From W11650 sp963545585 (GTDB lineage: Bacteria > Bacillota > Clostridia > Lachnospirales > Vallitaleaceae): a stretch of DNA of 15,492 nucleotides. Below, piece by piece: positions 7,207-13,238 of the stretch. The stretch's first letter is position 1; every line of letters begins with the position of its first letter. A program made the translations under genes and the position numbers. Location of the stretch: assembly GCA_963545585.1 (NCBI GenBank), contig CAUUKX010000048.1:1-15492 (forward strand), in the 5' to 3' direction. The notes under the pieces are model-generated. The model was given only the letters and a program-made list of their open reading frames with translations. It did no database searches and was not told where the DNA came from.

Positions 7207-8054
7207 TCCTCCTCAGCCGAAAAAGAGACACGGCGCAAATAACTGTCGACAATCTCCAGATAGCCTTCCGGCGTAAAGCCGAAGTTTTCTCCAAAATCCG
7301 TCAGCCCAATCAGTCCGCCGGAAATTTCCGAAATTCCGGCCAGCATAGCGGCATTTTCCTTTCTAAGTCCAGCATATACAATCTCCGCCCCGCCGGTATG
7401 TTCTTTGATATAGCGAACCATTTTTTGAATATGAGCCTTATCCGGCAAATCGTTAGCCCCAATCGCCCCAATTGCCCACATCGGCTCGTATGCTATGGTT
7501 ACCTGCTTCGGATTTACATTCATTAGACCGATATCCAGCTGTATGCGCAAAATGCTCTCCCAGCGCTCCTGTTCCTCGGCTCGCACCCCGATACAGTAAA
7601 GCACCCTCAGCCCCGCTTTTAAAGCCGCTTTAATCTCCATATTTAACTGCGCATCAACTGCTCCTTGATTGCCGCTGCCCAGCATATAGGCGCCTATTTT
7701 ATCATTTCGCTCTTCGCTGTATCCAATCAATACACTGTCCGCTCCCAACTCCCGCGCTGCGGTCGCCGGCAGATTGGTGGTAAACGAACCGAGATTGCCG
7801 CCCGCTCCGATATCCGCCCGGAACACGCCCTGACTGCCGATATGAATCCGCCCATTACTGACCGCTTTGGCCAGCAGCAGATGCGCCTCCGGGAAAAACA
7901 TGGTAAACTCCGCCTGACCGTCATACCGAGCCAAAACGTCCTGCGTCCGCCCCATAATCTCCTGCGCCCAACCCTCTATCGGTGCTAACCGGTTAATTCC
8001 GCCGCTGGCTGCCGGTACATCAAAGCGTTTTAAGTTTAAATAAATTTTCTTCAT
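7203..8054 (-). CDS. Triosephosphate-isomerase-like protein with replaced catalytic His
   Basis: A 283-residue TIM-barrel protein beginning MKKIYLNLKRFD. I chose the ATG at 8054, where similarity begins, over the one at 8090. TIM landmarks are present: the N-x-K near the N-terminus (Lys9, matching TIM Lys12) and AYEPMWAIG (Glu190, the catalytic base). But the IGHSERR motif reads IGYSEERND (codon TAC, Tyr112, in place of catalytic His95). Loop 6 reads WAIGAIGAND rather than WAIGTGKTA. The phosphate-binding YGGS reads YAGL. A normal TIM is about 250 residues. I infer it is not a glycolytic TIM; it may act on another phosphosugar, or have lost isomerase activity. It overlaps the TSUP gene by 4 bp, so the two probably work together. 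Confidence 0.8.
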   Translation of the reverse strand: MKKIYLNLKRFDVPAASGGINRLAPIEGWAQEIMGRTQDVLARYDGQAEFTMFFPEAHLLLAKAVSNGRIHIGSQGVFRADIGAGGNLGSFTTNLPATAARELGADSVLIGYSEERNDKIGAYMLGSGNQGAVDAQLNMEIKAALKAGLRVLYCIGVRAEEQERWESILRIQLDIGLMNVNPKQVTIAYEPMWAIGAIGANDLPDKAHIQKMVRYIKEHTGGAEIVYAGLRKENAAMLAGISEISGGLIGLTDFGENFGFTPEGYLEIVDSYLRRVSFSAEEE

Positions 8055-8091
8055 ACACGCCTGCCTTCTTTCATCCTGTTTTTGTATCATT

Positions 8092-8349
8092 TCACCGTCA
8101 TTTGTAAGTCATAATCTATCTCACGCACTTTTCCTTTCCCTGCGTCAAGGTCGGCAATAGACTAAGCCTTGCCATATTTTTCTCAGAATAGGACGGGTCA
8201 ATCGCTACTTCAAATGGTATTCTTTGCTCATTGGCAAGTTTTGTAAGAAAAATATTGATAGCGGCAGACATCGTTAAACCCAGAGCGGAACAAACGCTTT
8301 CCGCCTTTGCCTTGATAGTATCATCTATTCTAAAATTAACTTGTGCCAT
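8092..8349 (-). pseudogene. Frameshifted RelB/DinJ-family antitoxin, toxin absent
   Basis: The start is the ATG at 8349 (MAQVNFRIDD) after AAAGGAGAGG. Residues 1-60 match the DinJ/RelB antitoxin family: a ribbon-helix-helix N-terminus, then SAINIFLTKLANEQRIPFEV and the tail motif YSEKNMARL. After MARL the frame goes into SLLPTLTQ and stops at 8116. The other frame encodes SIADLDAGKGKVREIDYD (ending at 8092), which is the expected family C-terminus. One base appears to have been lost just after the CTT codon of MARL. The C-terminus of DinJ wraps the toxin, so toxin neutralisation should be lost, although DNA binding could remain. No YafQ/RelE toxin follows; the next gene is the TIM-like one. 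Confidence 0.78.
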
Positions 8350-8372
8350 AAAATCCTCTCCTTTCACCCTTT

Positions 8373-8401
8373 ATTGTATAACACCAGCTTTTCATTGTAA
8401 A
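8373..8401 (-). promoter_or_regulatory. Promoter of the antitoxin remnant
   Basis: On the minus strand TTTACA (8401-8396), a 17-bp spacer and TACAAT (8378-8373), just upstream of the ribosome binding site of the RelB-like frame. It may still drive the TIM-like/TSUP pair downstream, since no other promoter is obvious there. Confidence 0.6.
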
Positions 8402-8468
8402 GCATTCTTTATAAACTCAACTTTACCAACTTTACCCGTCGCTAAAGTGAAAAATTTCAAAAATTCCC

Positions 8469-8497
8469 TTTACATTTCTCTGGAAATGGTGTATAAT
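8469..8497 (+). promoter_or_regulatory. Promoter of the tRNA-Gln(CUG) unit
   Basis: TTTACA (8469-8474), a 17-bp spacer, and a perfect TATAAT (8492-8497). The expected start is near 8504, giving a 60-nt 5' leader that contains the hairpin GTTTTCT-CAA-AGAAAAC before the tRNA. Confidence 0.8.
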
Positions 8498-8563
8498 AAC
8501 TTTTCGTGAGAGATGTTTTGTGATAAAAGTTTTCTCAAAGAAAACAGCAGAATCTTTCCCTAT

Positions 8564-8635
8564 TGCGATATGGTGTAAAGGCTAACATGTATGACTCTGA
8601 CTCATAAGATGTGGGTTCGATTCCCACTATCGCTG
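8564..8635 (+). tRNA. tRNA-Gln (anticodon CUG)
   Basis: Folds as a complete cloverleaf: acceptor TGCGATA/TATCGCT, D stem GTGT/ACAT, anticodon stem TATGA/TCATA enclosing the loop CTCTGAC (anticodon CTG), a 4-nt variable region and T stem GTGGG/CCCAC with loop TTCGATT. The discriminator base is G, as expected for tRNA-Gln. The first acceptor position is U1 opposite U72 rather than the usual weak U1-A72. CCA is not encoded. A CAT can be seen near the anticodon region but falls outside the loop, so this is not tRNA-Met. It is a single-gene unit with its own promoter and terminator. Confidence 0.9.
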
Positions 8636-8638
8636 TCG

Positions 8639-8665
8639 GCTCGCTGCAAACGCAGCGAGCTTTTT
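8639..8665 (+). terminator. Rho-independent terminator of tRNA-Gln(CUG)
   Basis: Perfect 9-bp stem GCTCGCTGC / GCAGCGAGC with loop AAAC, followed by TTTTT. A weaker 6-bp hairpin (TTTGCC/GGCAAA) follows directly. Confidence 0.9.
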
Positions 8666-8711
8666 GTTTGCCGTTCAGGCAAATCCTTTCTTATCCCTCA
8701 AATGCCCTTTC

Positions 8712-8740
8712 TTGACAAATCCCTCTGCAAATGCTATATT
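8712..8740 (+). promoter_or_regulatory. Promoter of serS
   Basis: A perfect TTGACA (8712-8717), a 17-bp spacer and TATATT (8735-8740). The expected start is near 8747, leaving a leader of about 215 nt before the serS ATG. That leader is largely filled by repeat R1 (8764-8932). I looked for a T-box (GGTGGNACCGCG and a matching antiterminator) because serS genes of Firmicutes often carry one, and did not find it. Confidence 0.75.
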
Positions 8741-8763
8741 GATACATAATCAAGACAAATAAA

Positions 8764-8932
8764 CTCAGCTTTTCCCGTGCGGCAGAACAGCCTTTTTCAA
8801 CAAGCGGTCGCCGTTTGCTTGCACGCACAAAATCGGGATAAGCCAGATACTCCACTTTCCTCTGTTCGATTGCACCGCTTTTTTATTATCGGTGTGCAGA
8901 AGCGCAAAGCGTCCGGACAGGGAAAAGTTGAG
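8764..8932 (-). repeat. Palindromic repeat R1, copy in the serS leader
   Basis: A 169-bp element closed by a 13-bp outer stem CTCAGCTTTTCCC / GGGAAAAGTTGAG (one G-U pair in RNA). Inside are at least two further hairpins: GTGCG/CGCAC enclosing CAAGCGG-TCG-CCG, and GCACCG/CGGTGT. GAACAGCCTTTTTCAA recurs at 11718 and 11807 (AACAGTCTTTTT). ATACTCCACTTTCC is the reverse complement of GGAAAGTGGAGTAT at 11761. It lies between the serS promoter and its ribosome binding site, so it is transcribed as a branched structure in the leader. No clear target duplication is visible. Confidence 0.7.
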
Positions 8933-8962
8933 CAATTCATTTACCACTCAGGAGGAAATAGC

Positions 8963-10243
8963 ATGCTGGATATTAATTTGATTCGCAATGAGCAGGAAAA
9001 AGTCAAAGCCGGACTGGCTAAAAGAAATTATCAGGCGGATTTTTCCGAGTTTAACCTTTGGGACAAGCGCCGCCGGGAAATCATTCAGGTCGTCGAGGAG
9101 AAAAAAGCCGAACGCAACCGGATTTCACCGGAAATCCCGAAAAAGAAGCAAGCTGGTGAGGATGTATCCGAGCTGCTGGCCAATATGACCCGGCTGAAAG
9201 ATGAAATTGCCGGCTTAGACAGTGAATTGAATGAACTCGATAAAAAAATCTTTGATTTTGTCAGCGGTCTGCCCAATCTGCCCGGCGAAAACACCCCGGC
9301 CGGCGGCAAGGAAAGCAATGTCCGGGTTAAGGTTTGGGGACAAAAGCCTAATTTTGACTTTCAGCCCAAAGATCATGTCGAACTGGCCGTTTCGCTTGGT
9401 CTGATTGATTATGAAAGAGGTGCCAAGCTGGCTGGCAACGGCTTTTGGGTCTATACCGGCAAGGGCGCAATGTTAGAGTGGGCACTGCTGAATTATTTCG
9501 TTGCCGAACATTTAAAAGACGGCTACGAGTTTATGCTGCCGCCGCATATTCTGACCTATCAGTCCGGTTATACCGCCGGTCAGTTTCCGAAGTTTATCGA
9601 CGATGTTTTCAAATTAGAAGAAGACAAAGGCTATATGCAATTCCTGCTGCCGACAGCGGAAACGGCCTTAATCAATTTTCACCGCGACGAAGTATTAAGC
9701 GAAGCCGATCTGCCGAAAAAATACTTTGCCTATACCCCCTGCTACCGCAAGGAAGCCGGTTCTTACCGCTCAGAGGAAAGGGGCATGATTCGCGGCCATC
9801 AGTTCAACAAAGTGGAAATGTTCCAGTACACCGCCCCGGAGCAAAGCGACGCCGCTCTGAAAGAGTTAATTGCTAAGGCCGAGCGCCTGCTTGAAGGCTT
9901 GGAGCTTCATTATCAAACCTCGCAGTTAGCTGCTGGCGACTGCTCAGCTTCGATGCGGGAAACTTACGATATTGAGGTTTGGATTGAAAGCATGGGTGTG
10001 TATAAGGAAGTCAGCTCGGCCTCCAATGCCGGAGAGTATCAGGCTCGCCGCGGAAATATGAAGTTTAAGCGCAAAGGGGAGAAAAAGGCCGAATTCCTGC
10101 ATACCTTAAACGCTTCCGGACTGGCCACCAGCCGTTTGATTCCAGCCATCTTAGAGCAGCACCAGCAAAAGGACGGCTCGGTTTTGATTCCGGCGGCTTT
10201 GCATAAGTTTACTGGCTTTGACCGAATCGAACCGACGAAATAA
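8963..10243 (+). CDS. serS: Seryl-tRNA synthetase
   Basis: A 426-residue class II synthetase that charges tRNA-Ser, of normal length (E. coli has 430). Residues 1-100 form the expected N-terminal tRNA-binding domain with a long charged coiled coil (about 30-97). The catalytic domain shows TAE (231-233) for serine binding, motif 2 around YRKEAGSYRSEERGMIRGHQ (261-280) and motif 3 at about 383-410 including LATSRLIPAILEQHQ. Motif 3 has SGLATSR where many enzymes have AVGRT. I chose the ATG at 8963 because GGAGG lies seven bases upstream and the protein begins MLDINLIR, the usual SerRS N-terminus. The frame is open further upstream to 8777, but that part lies in the repeat. Confidence 0.95.
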   Translation: MLDINLIRNEQEKVKAGLAKRNYQADFSEFNLWDKRRREIIQVVEEKKAERNRISPEIPKKKQAGEDVSELLANMTRLKDEIAGLDSELNELDKKIFDFVSGLPNLPGENTPAGGKESNVRVKVWGQKPNFDFQPKDHVELAVSLGLIDYERGAKLAGNGFWVYTGKGAMLEWALLNYFVAEHLKDGYEFMLPPHILTYQSGYTAGQFPKFIDDVFKLEEDKGYMQFLLPTAETALINFHRDEVLSEADLPKKYFAYTPCYRKEAGSYRSEERGMIRGHQFNKVEMFQYTAPEQSDAALKELIAKAERLLEGLELHYQTSQLAAGDCSASMRETYDIEVWIESMGVYKEVSSASNAGEYQARRGNMKFKRKGEKKAEFLHTLNASGLATSRLIPAILEQHQQKDGSVLIPAALHKFTGFDRIEPTK

Positions 10244-10391
10244 GGAATACCTTTAACTTCCCTTGTCAATTCCGGCTGACTTCTTGGAACAGTCTTTAAA
10301 GTGTTTGATAAGTTTTTGACGTTCGCTGTTCGTAAAAAGTCTGCCTTTGAGCAGGACTCTTAATCAACCCCGCATCAAATGCTTGACAGCA

Positions 10392-10434
10392 AGCCGCCGC
10401 GCCATCGTTATTTAGGCGCAGCGGCTGTTTTTTG
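10392..10434 (+). terminator. Rho-independent terminator downstream of serS
   Basis: AGCCGC-C-GCGCC pairs with GGCGC-A-GCGGCT (one C/A mismatch) around an 11-nt loop, followed by TTTTTT. It lies about 150 bp after the serS stop. The stretch between (10244-10391) has no gene. It contains CTTTAACTTCCCTTGTC and, 18 bases on, GGAACAGTCTTT, which may be a decayed R1 copy. Confidence 0.8.
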
Positions 10435-10494
10435 TTTATCAGCCAAATTACTGACAGTCCCAATACAATACAACGCAACGTGGTACAGGCACAC

Positions 10495-10749
10495 TGCGGT
10501 ACATCACAATCCATTATCGCACAATACGGTACTGCTGCGGTATATCACAATTCATTATCGCATACTACGCTGCTCCCCGCTGCACCGCAATCCATTATCG
10601 CACAATACGGTACTGCTGCGGTATATCACGGTTCATTATCGCACTCTGCGATGCTCCCCGCTGCATCGCAATCCATTATCACACAATACGGTACTGCCGC
10701 AGTACATCACAGTTCATTATCGCACTCTGCGACGCTCCCCGCTATACCG
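10495..10749. repeat. 81-bp tandem repeat, three copies plus part
   Basis: Three consecutive 81-bp units start at 10507, 10588 and 10669, with a partial unit from 10495. Each holds two related halves: CAATCCATTATCGCACAATA then about 41 bp later CA(A/G)TTCATTATCGCA. The shared core is CATTATCGCA. Half-units alternate between about 36 and 45 bp (A-B-A-B-A-B), so an ancestral 40-bp unit duplicated, diverged and was then amplified as a pair. The period is a multiple of three, so frames stay open through it on the plus strand, but there is no convincing start or ribosome binding site. It ends one base before the stop codon of the GH114-like gene. Confidence 0.9.
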
Positions 10750-10750
10750 C

Positions 10751-11665
10751 TTATCTCTCTAACTCCAGCGAATCGGTAATTGCGTAGAAAAAACCGTTTT
10801 GGCGGCAGTATTCGGCAATTTCCTGCTCCAGTTCCCCGGTTGCCCCGTATTCCAGCAAATAAACGGTCAAGCCGTATTCCCGGCAGTGCGCAAGATAGGC
10901 CTGATAGTATTGCCTGTCTTCGGCGGCACGCTGGCCAAAGCTGCCCGCCGCAAAATCAATCGCAGTAAATACTGTTTCCTGATTCACCGCAGTAATCAAC
11001 CGCTGCAAATCATCTGCCGCCATTGCCTTTTGCACGAAAGCGTCGCCGCCGTTGATTATCAGAGGCTTGCCTAAGCCGTTTAACTGTTTCAGCATCGCCA
11101 AAACTCCCTGATAAATATCCTCATTCGGATACTGATAATAAATATCGGCATTGTCCAAAAAAAAGCCGTCTATGCCTCTATCCATCAATTCTTCGGCTTT
11201 TGCGGCAATCCTGTCCTGCCACGCCCTCGCAGCGACATTGACCCAGCGCTCCTCCGGCCAGTCCTGATAATCGCTTAAAGTCAGGGGCTCAAACTCCTTA
11301 TAGTCCGCCCGAAAGCGCTCAATCGAGCCGATATTTAAATAGGAAAACACCTCTTTATTGCCATTTTGATGCAGCTTTTCCACCTGCTCGCTGGTTAAAC
11401 TCTCAGCATCAACCACTAAACGGTCGCAGTTGCGGCAGTCCATCAACTGCTCGGCTGCTGCGCCAATCAACACCTTATAGGTTGTTCGGGGTGCAGATGC
11501 CCGTCCGCAGCCGATTGTCAGCAGCATTAACGCTATGCCCAGAAAAAAGAGAATACCCGCAGCGAAAACCGCTGTTATTCTTTTTGGGCTGTTGTTTCTT
11601 CGACTTTCGCTATTTTTATTGCTCTGCCGGTTTTTGCTGCGGCAGCAGCCTAAAACTTTTTTCAT
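10751..11665 (-). CDS. GH114-like (endo-alpha-1,4-polygalactosaminidase/TM1410 type) membrane-anchored hydrolase
   Basis: A 304-residue protein. A basic N-terminus (1-29) is followed by one hydrophobic segment at about 30-51 ending TIGC (Cys53), so it is a signal anchor or an atypical lipoprotein. The outer domain shows the TIM-barrel motifs of GH114: FSYLNIGSIERFR (107-119), WVNVAARAWQDRI (141-153), GIDGFFLDNAD (164-174, with the likely catalytic Asp in FLDN), LIINGG (202-207) and a late VYLLEYG (268-274). Characterised members cut galactosamine-rich exopolysaccharide; related clostridial proteins are uncharacterised. I chose the ATG at 11665, preceded by AGGAAG. The frame is open upstream to 11821, but that part is repeat R1. 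No partner genes adjoin it. Confidence 0.82.
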   Translation of the reverse strand: MKKVLGCCRSKNRQSNKNSESRRNNSPKRITAVFAAGILFFLGIALMLLTIGCGRASAPRTTYKVLIGAAAEQLMDCRNCDRLVVDAESLTSEQVEKLHQNGNKEVFSYLNIGSIERFRADYKEFEPLTLSDYQDWPEERWVNVAARAWQDRIAAKAEELMDRGIDGFFLDNADIYYQYPNEDIYQGVLAMLKQLNGLGKPLIINGGDAFVQKAMAADDLQRLITAVNQETVFTAIDFAAGSFGQRAAEDRQYYQAYLAHCREYGLTVYLLEYGATGELEQEIAEYCRQNGFFYAITDSLELER

Positions 11666-11696
11666 TTTATTCTTCCTTTTGATTTTTATTGTGTTG

Positions 11697-11771
11697 CTTA
11701 ACTTTTTATATTTGTCAGAACAGTCTTTTTTCGGCAGAAATGCGCAGCGTTTCGACCAAAGGAAAGTGGAG
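11697..11771 (-). repeat. Palindromic repeat R1, short copy
   Basis: A 75-bp copy bounded by CTTAACTTT and GGAAAGTGGAG, which are imperfect inverted ends. The interior CAGAACAGTCTTTTTT and CGGCAGAAATGC...GTTTCGACC match, on the opposite strand, GGTCGAAACGC...GTTTCTGCC and AAAAAACTGTTCTG of the 13244-13487 copy. It lies just upstream of the GH114-like gene's ribosome binding site. Confidence 0.7.
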
Positions 11772-11783
11772 TATGTTATTTTG

Positions 11784-11923
11784 CTTAACTTTCCTGTATT
11801 TGTAAAAACAGTCTTTTTCAAGCAGCTTACCTGCCCGAGTAGAAAGCCGAGGATTCAATCAGGACAGGCCGCCCGGCAGGAACGCACAGCATTTCAACCG
11901 AACAGCTTACTTACCCCAACTGT
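11784..11923 (-). repeat. Palindromic repeat R1, second tandem copy
   Basis: Starts CTTAACTTTCC, exactly 87 bp after the first copy's start, and shares TTGCTTAACTTT, AACAGTCTTTTT and then GGCAGGAACGC...CATTTCAACC with it. It carries an extra insert of about 55 bp between these blocks. The right end is poorly defined: instead of GGAAAGTTGAG it runs into GCTTACTTACCCCAACTGT (11905-11923), which recurs with one change at 6082-6100. Confidence 0.6.
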
Positions 11924-11951
11924 TTTCTCAAAAGAGGGATAATAAAGTTCG

Positions 11952-12081
11952 TTCAGGCAAGCCGCTGATAATTCACTTTAGTGAAGTATCAGCATGTTCC
12001 GCAAATAGATACTTATATTTGATATGCCCCTTTAGAGCAAGCTCTCCGGTGCATATCAAGCATAACTTCCGCTTGCTCTAA
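11952..12081. other. Branched structured element, copy B1
   Basis: Outer stem GCAAGC (11957-11962) / GCTTGC (12071-12076). The first inner hairpin is GCTGATA (11964-11970) / TATCAGC (11987-11993), extended by TTCAC/GTGAA. A linker GTTCCGCAAATAGA (11996-12009) follows. The second inner hairpin is TTGATATGC (12019-12027) / GCATATCAA (12051-12059), whose loop contains AGAGC (12034-12038) / GCTCT (12041-12045). The same layout recurs in B2 with different stem sequences. The strand of any RNA is unknown. Confidence 0.75.
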
Positions 12082-12092
12082 AATTTAAACAG

Positions 12093-12229
12093 TTCAGACA
12101 AGCCACCCAGAATTCGCTTACAGCGAATTCTGGGTGTGTGCGTTCCGCAAATAGAAAGTTACGCATGATACTGCCTGTGAAAGCAAGCTTTCCCGAGCAG
12201 TATCATACATAACTTTCTGCTTGTCTGAA
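12093..12229. other. Branched structured element, copy B2
   Basis: Outer stem TTCAGACAAGC (12093-12103) / GCTTGTCTGAA (12219-12229), 11 perfect pairs. The first inner hairpin is ACCCAGAATTCGCT (12105-12118) / AGCGAATTCTGGGT (12122-12135), 14 perfect pairs around TAC. The linker GTTCCGCAAATAGA (12142-12155) is identical to B1. The second inner hairpin is GAAAGTTA (12154-12161) and ATGATACTGC (12165-12174) with GCAGTATCAT (12197-12206) and TAACTTTC (12210-12217), separated by a 3x3 internal loop. An apical GAAAG-CAAG-CTTTC sits at 12179-12192. No protein is encoded. Confidence 0.8.
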
Positions 12230-12237
12230 TTTTAGAC

Positions 12238-12266
12238 AAAAAAAGGCACCAAATGCTCTTTGGTGC
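12238..12266 (-). terminator. Rho-independent terminator of the candidate sRNA
   Basis: Minus-strand stem GCACCAAA (12266-12259) / TTTGGTGC (12253-12246), 8 perfect pairs around a 5-nt loop, followed by a run of seven T (12244-12238). Confidence 0.88.
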
Positions 12267-12322
12267 TATATAAAGGGTGAGGGGGAGAGTATTACTATGT
12301 AAGAGTACTCATCTCTTACACA
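12238..12322 (-). ncRNA. Candidate CU-rich small regulatory RNA
   Basis: A self-contained minus-strand unit of about 85 nt. The promoter at 12329-12357 places the 5' end near 12322. A 5' hairpin follows directly: TGTAAGAG (12320-12313) / CTCTTACA (12305-12298), 8 perfect pairs around a 7-nt loop. Next is a single-stranded CU-rich linker containing CTCTCCCCCTCACCC. It ends with a terminator hairpin, GCACCAAA/TTTGGTGC, and seven T. No start codon with a reading frame is present. The linker is complementary to AGGGGGAG-type ribosome binding sites, as in the C-rich sRNAs of Firmicutes such as RsaE, so I infer a role in blocking translation of target mRNAs. I cannot name an Rfam family. Confidence 0.72.
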
Positions 12323-12328
12323 AGAAGA

Positions 12329-12357
12329 ATTATATCATAGCTCTCGAATAAAAGCAA
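12329..12357 (-). promoter_or_regulatory. Promoter of the candidate sRNA
   Basis: Minus-strand TTGCTT (12357-12352), a 17-bp spacer and a perfect TATAAT (12334-12329). It faces away from the mecA promoter, which starts about 60 bp to the right. Confidence 0.7.
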
Positions 12358-12419
12358 TGAATTCTTTATAAAAAATCTATAAGTTTTTTTAAGTGACTAT
12401 TATGCTCTTTATTTTTCTC

Positions 12420-12447
12420 TTTACTATTTCATAAAATTTGATATAAT
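12420..12447 (+). promoter_or_regulatory. Promoter of mecA
   Basis: TTTACT (12420-12425), a 16-bp spacer and a perfect TATAAT (12442-12447). The resulting leader of about 95 nt has a weak CTGCC/GGCAG hairpin around an A-run near 12483-12503. Confidence 0.65.
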
Positions 12448-12551
12448 ATGCTATGAGGGGAGTATTATCCGCTTTTAGATTTCTGCCAAAAAAATGGCGG
12501 CAGGAAGATGCTATTCGGATATTCCCGGCTTCATAGAAAGGTTGTGAGCAA

Positions 12552-13238
12552 ATGAGAATGGAGCGAGTCAACAGCAATCAAATCAAATGTTATTTAAATA
12601 AAGGCGATCTTTCCGCACGGGAGCTGAACTTTTCGGAAATTACTTACGGCAACCCCAAAACCCAGCTCTTATTTCAGGATATGATGGATAAAGCCTTTCA
12701 GGAATTGGGCTTTGATATACAGAGTGCGCCGATTATGATTGAAATCGTACCGGTATCTTACGACAGCATTATGCTGATTATCACTAAGGTGGACGACCCC
12801 AGTGATATTGATGACCAATTTTTGGAATTTCAACAGCCACAGCCGACCGGTAAAGAGAGCAGTCCCAATATCCGCAAGGCTGACAGCAATCCGCAGGTTT
12901 CCAAGCCTGTTTTTCAGGATTTAAATACCTATAAGAAGAATGAGCTGACGGATGTTTCTTTTGCTTATGTTTTTGACACTTTAGAAGCGGTTGTTGCCGC
13001 TGCCCATGAGCTAATCAAGTACCGAATCAGCCAAAGCGATTTGTACCAGGAAGGCGACAGCTATATTTTACTGATTAAAAACCGGAGCACGACCAAGGAT
13101 TTGCGGATTCTTATTTCCGGTCTGCTGGCAGAGTTTGGCAGCATTTATAAAAACAATGCCGTTTCCTTTGAATATTACAAGGAACATTGTGAACTGATTA
13201 TGGAAAATGATGCCATTGCCAAGCTGAGTTTATTGTAA
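12552..13238 (+). CDS. mecA: MecA-family ClpC adaptor protein
   Basis: A 228-residue protein with MecA's two-domain plan. The N-terminal substrate-binding domain (about 1-85) starts RMERVNSNQIKCYLNKGDL, matching the family's MEIERINENTVKFYISYGDI. A low-complexity Pro/Gln/Ser linker lies at about 93-125. The C-terminal ClpC-binding domain (about 128-228) contains VSFAYVFDTLEAVVAAAHEL and ends in EFGSIYKNNAVSFEYYKEH. In Bacillus this adaptor delivers substrates to the ClpCP protease and controls competence; in clostridia the targets are mostly unknown. The start is ATG 12552 with GAAAGG upstream; an in-frame ATG at 12558 is an alternative. No ClpC gene is nearby. Confidence 0.88.
   Translation: MRMERVNSNQIKCYLNKGDLSARELNFSEITYGNPKTQLLFQDMMDKAFQELGFDIQSAPIMIEIVPVSYDSIMLIITKVDDPSDIDDQFLEFQQPQPTGKESSPNIRKADSNPQVSKPVFQDLNTYKKNELTDVSFAYVFDTLEAVVAAAHELIKYRISQSDLYQEGDSYILLIKNRSTTKDLRILISGLLAEFGSIYKNNAVSFEYYKEHCELIMENDAIAKLSLL

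Noticed and set aside
8777..8962. N-terminal extension of serS from an upstream ATG
   Set aside because: It lies in the repeat R1 and has no ribosome binding site; the protein family begins at the ATG at 8963.
8747..8962. T-box riboswitch before serS
   Set aside because: No GGTGGNACCGCG antiterminator motif or matching specifier loop found by eye; GCACCGC in the leader belongs to an R1 hairpin.
9445..9876. 143-residue plus-strand frame inside serS
   Set aside because: Out-of-frame shadow of serS with no start signal.
10495..10749. CRISPR array
   Set aside because: The whole 81-bp unit is repeated with no unique spacers, and no cas genes are present.
10379..10779. Plus-strand frames with 27-residue peptide repeats
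   Set aside because: They follow from an 81-bp repeat divisible by three; there is no ribosome binding site, one frame starts inside a terminator, and two frames are open at once.
11666..11821. N-terminal extension of the GH114-like protein
   Set aside because: The extra 52 residues come from repeat R1 DNA, while the ATG at 11665 has AGGAAG just upstream.
11952..12229. Integron attC sites
   Set aside because: The tandem folded units resemble attC only in being palindromic; there are no cassettes, no integrase, and the two inner hairpins do not fit the attC layout.
12270..12302. Plus-strand GGGGGAG followed at good spacing by ATG
   Set aside because: The ATG is followed at once by TAA, so nothing is encoded; the G-run is simply the complement of the sRNA's C-rich linker.
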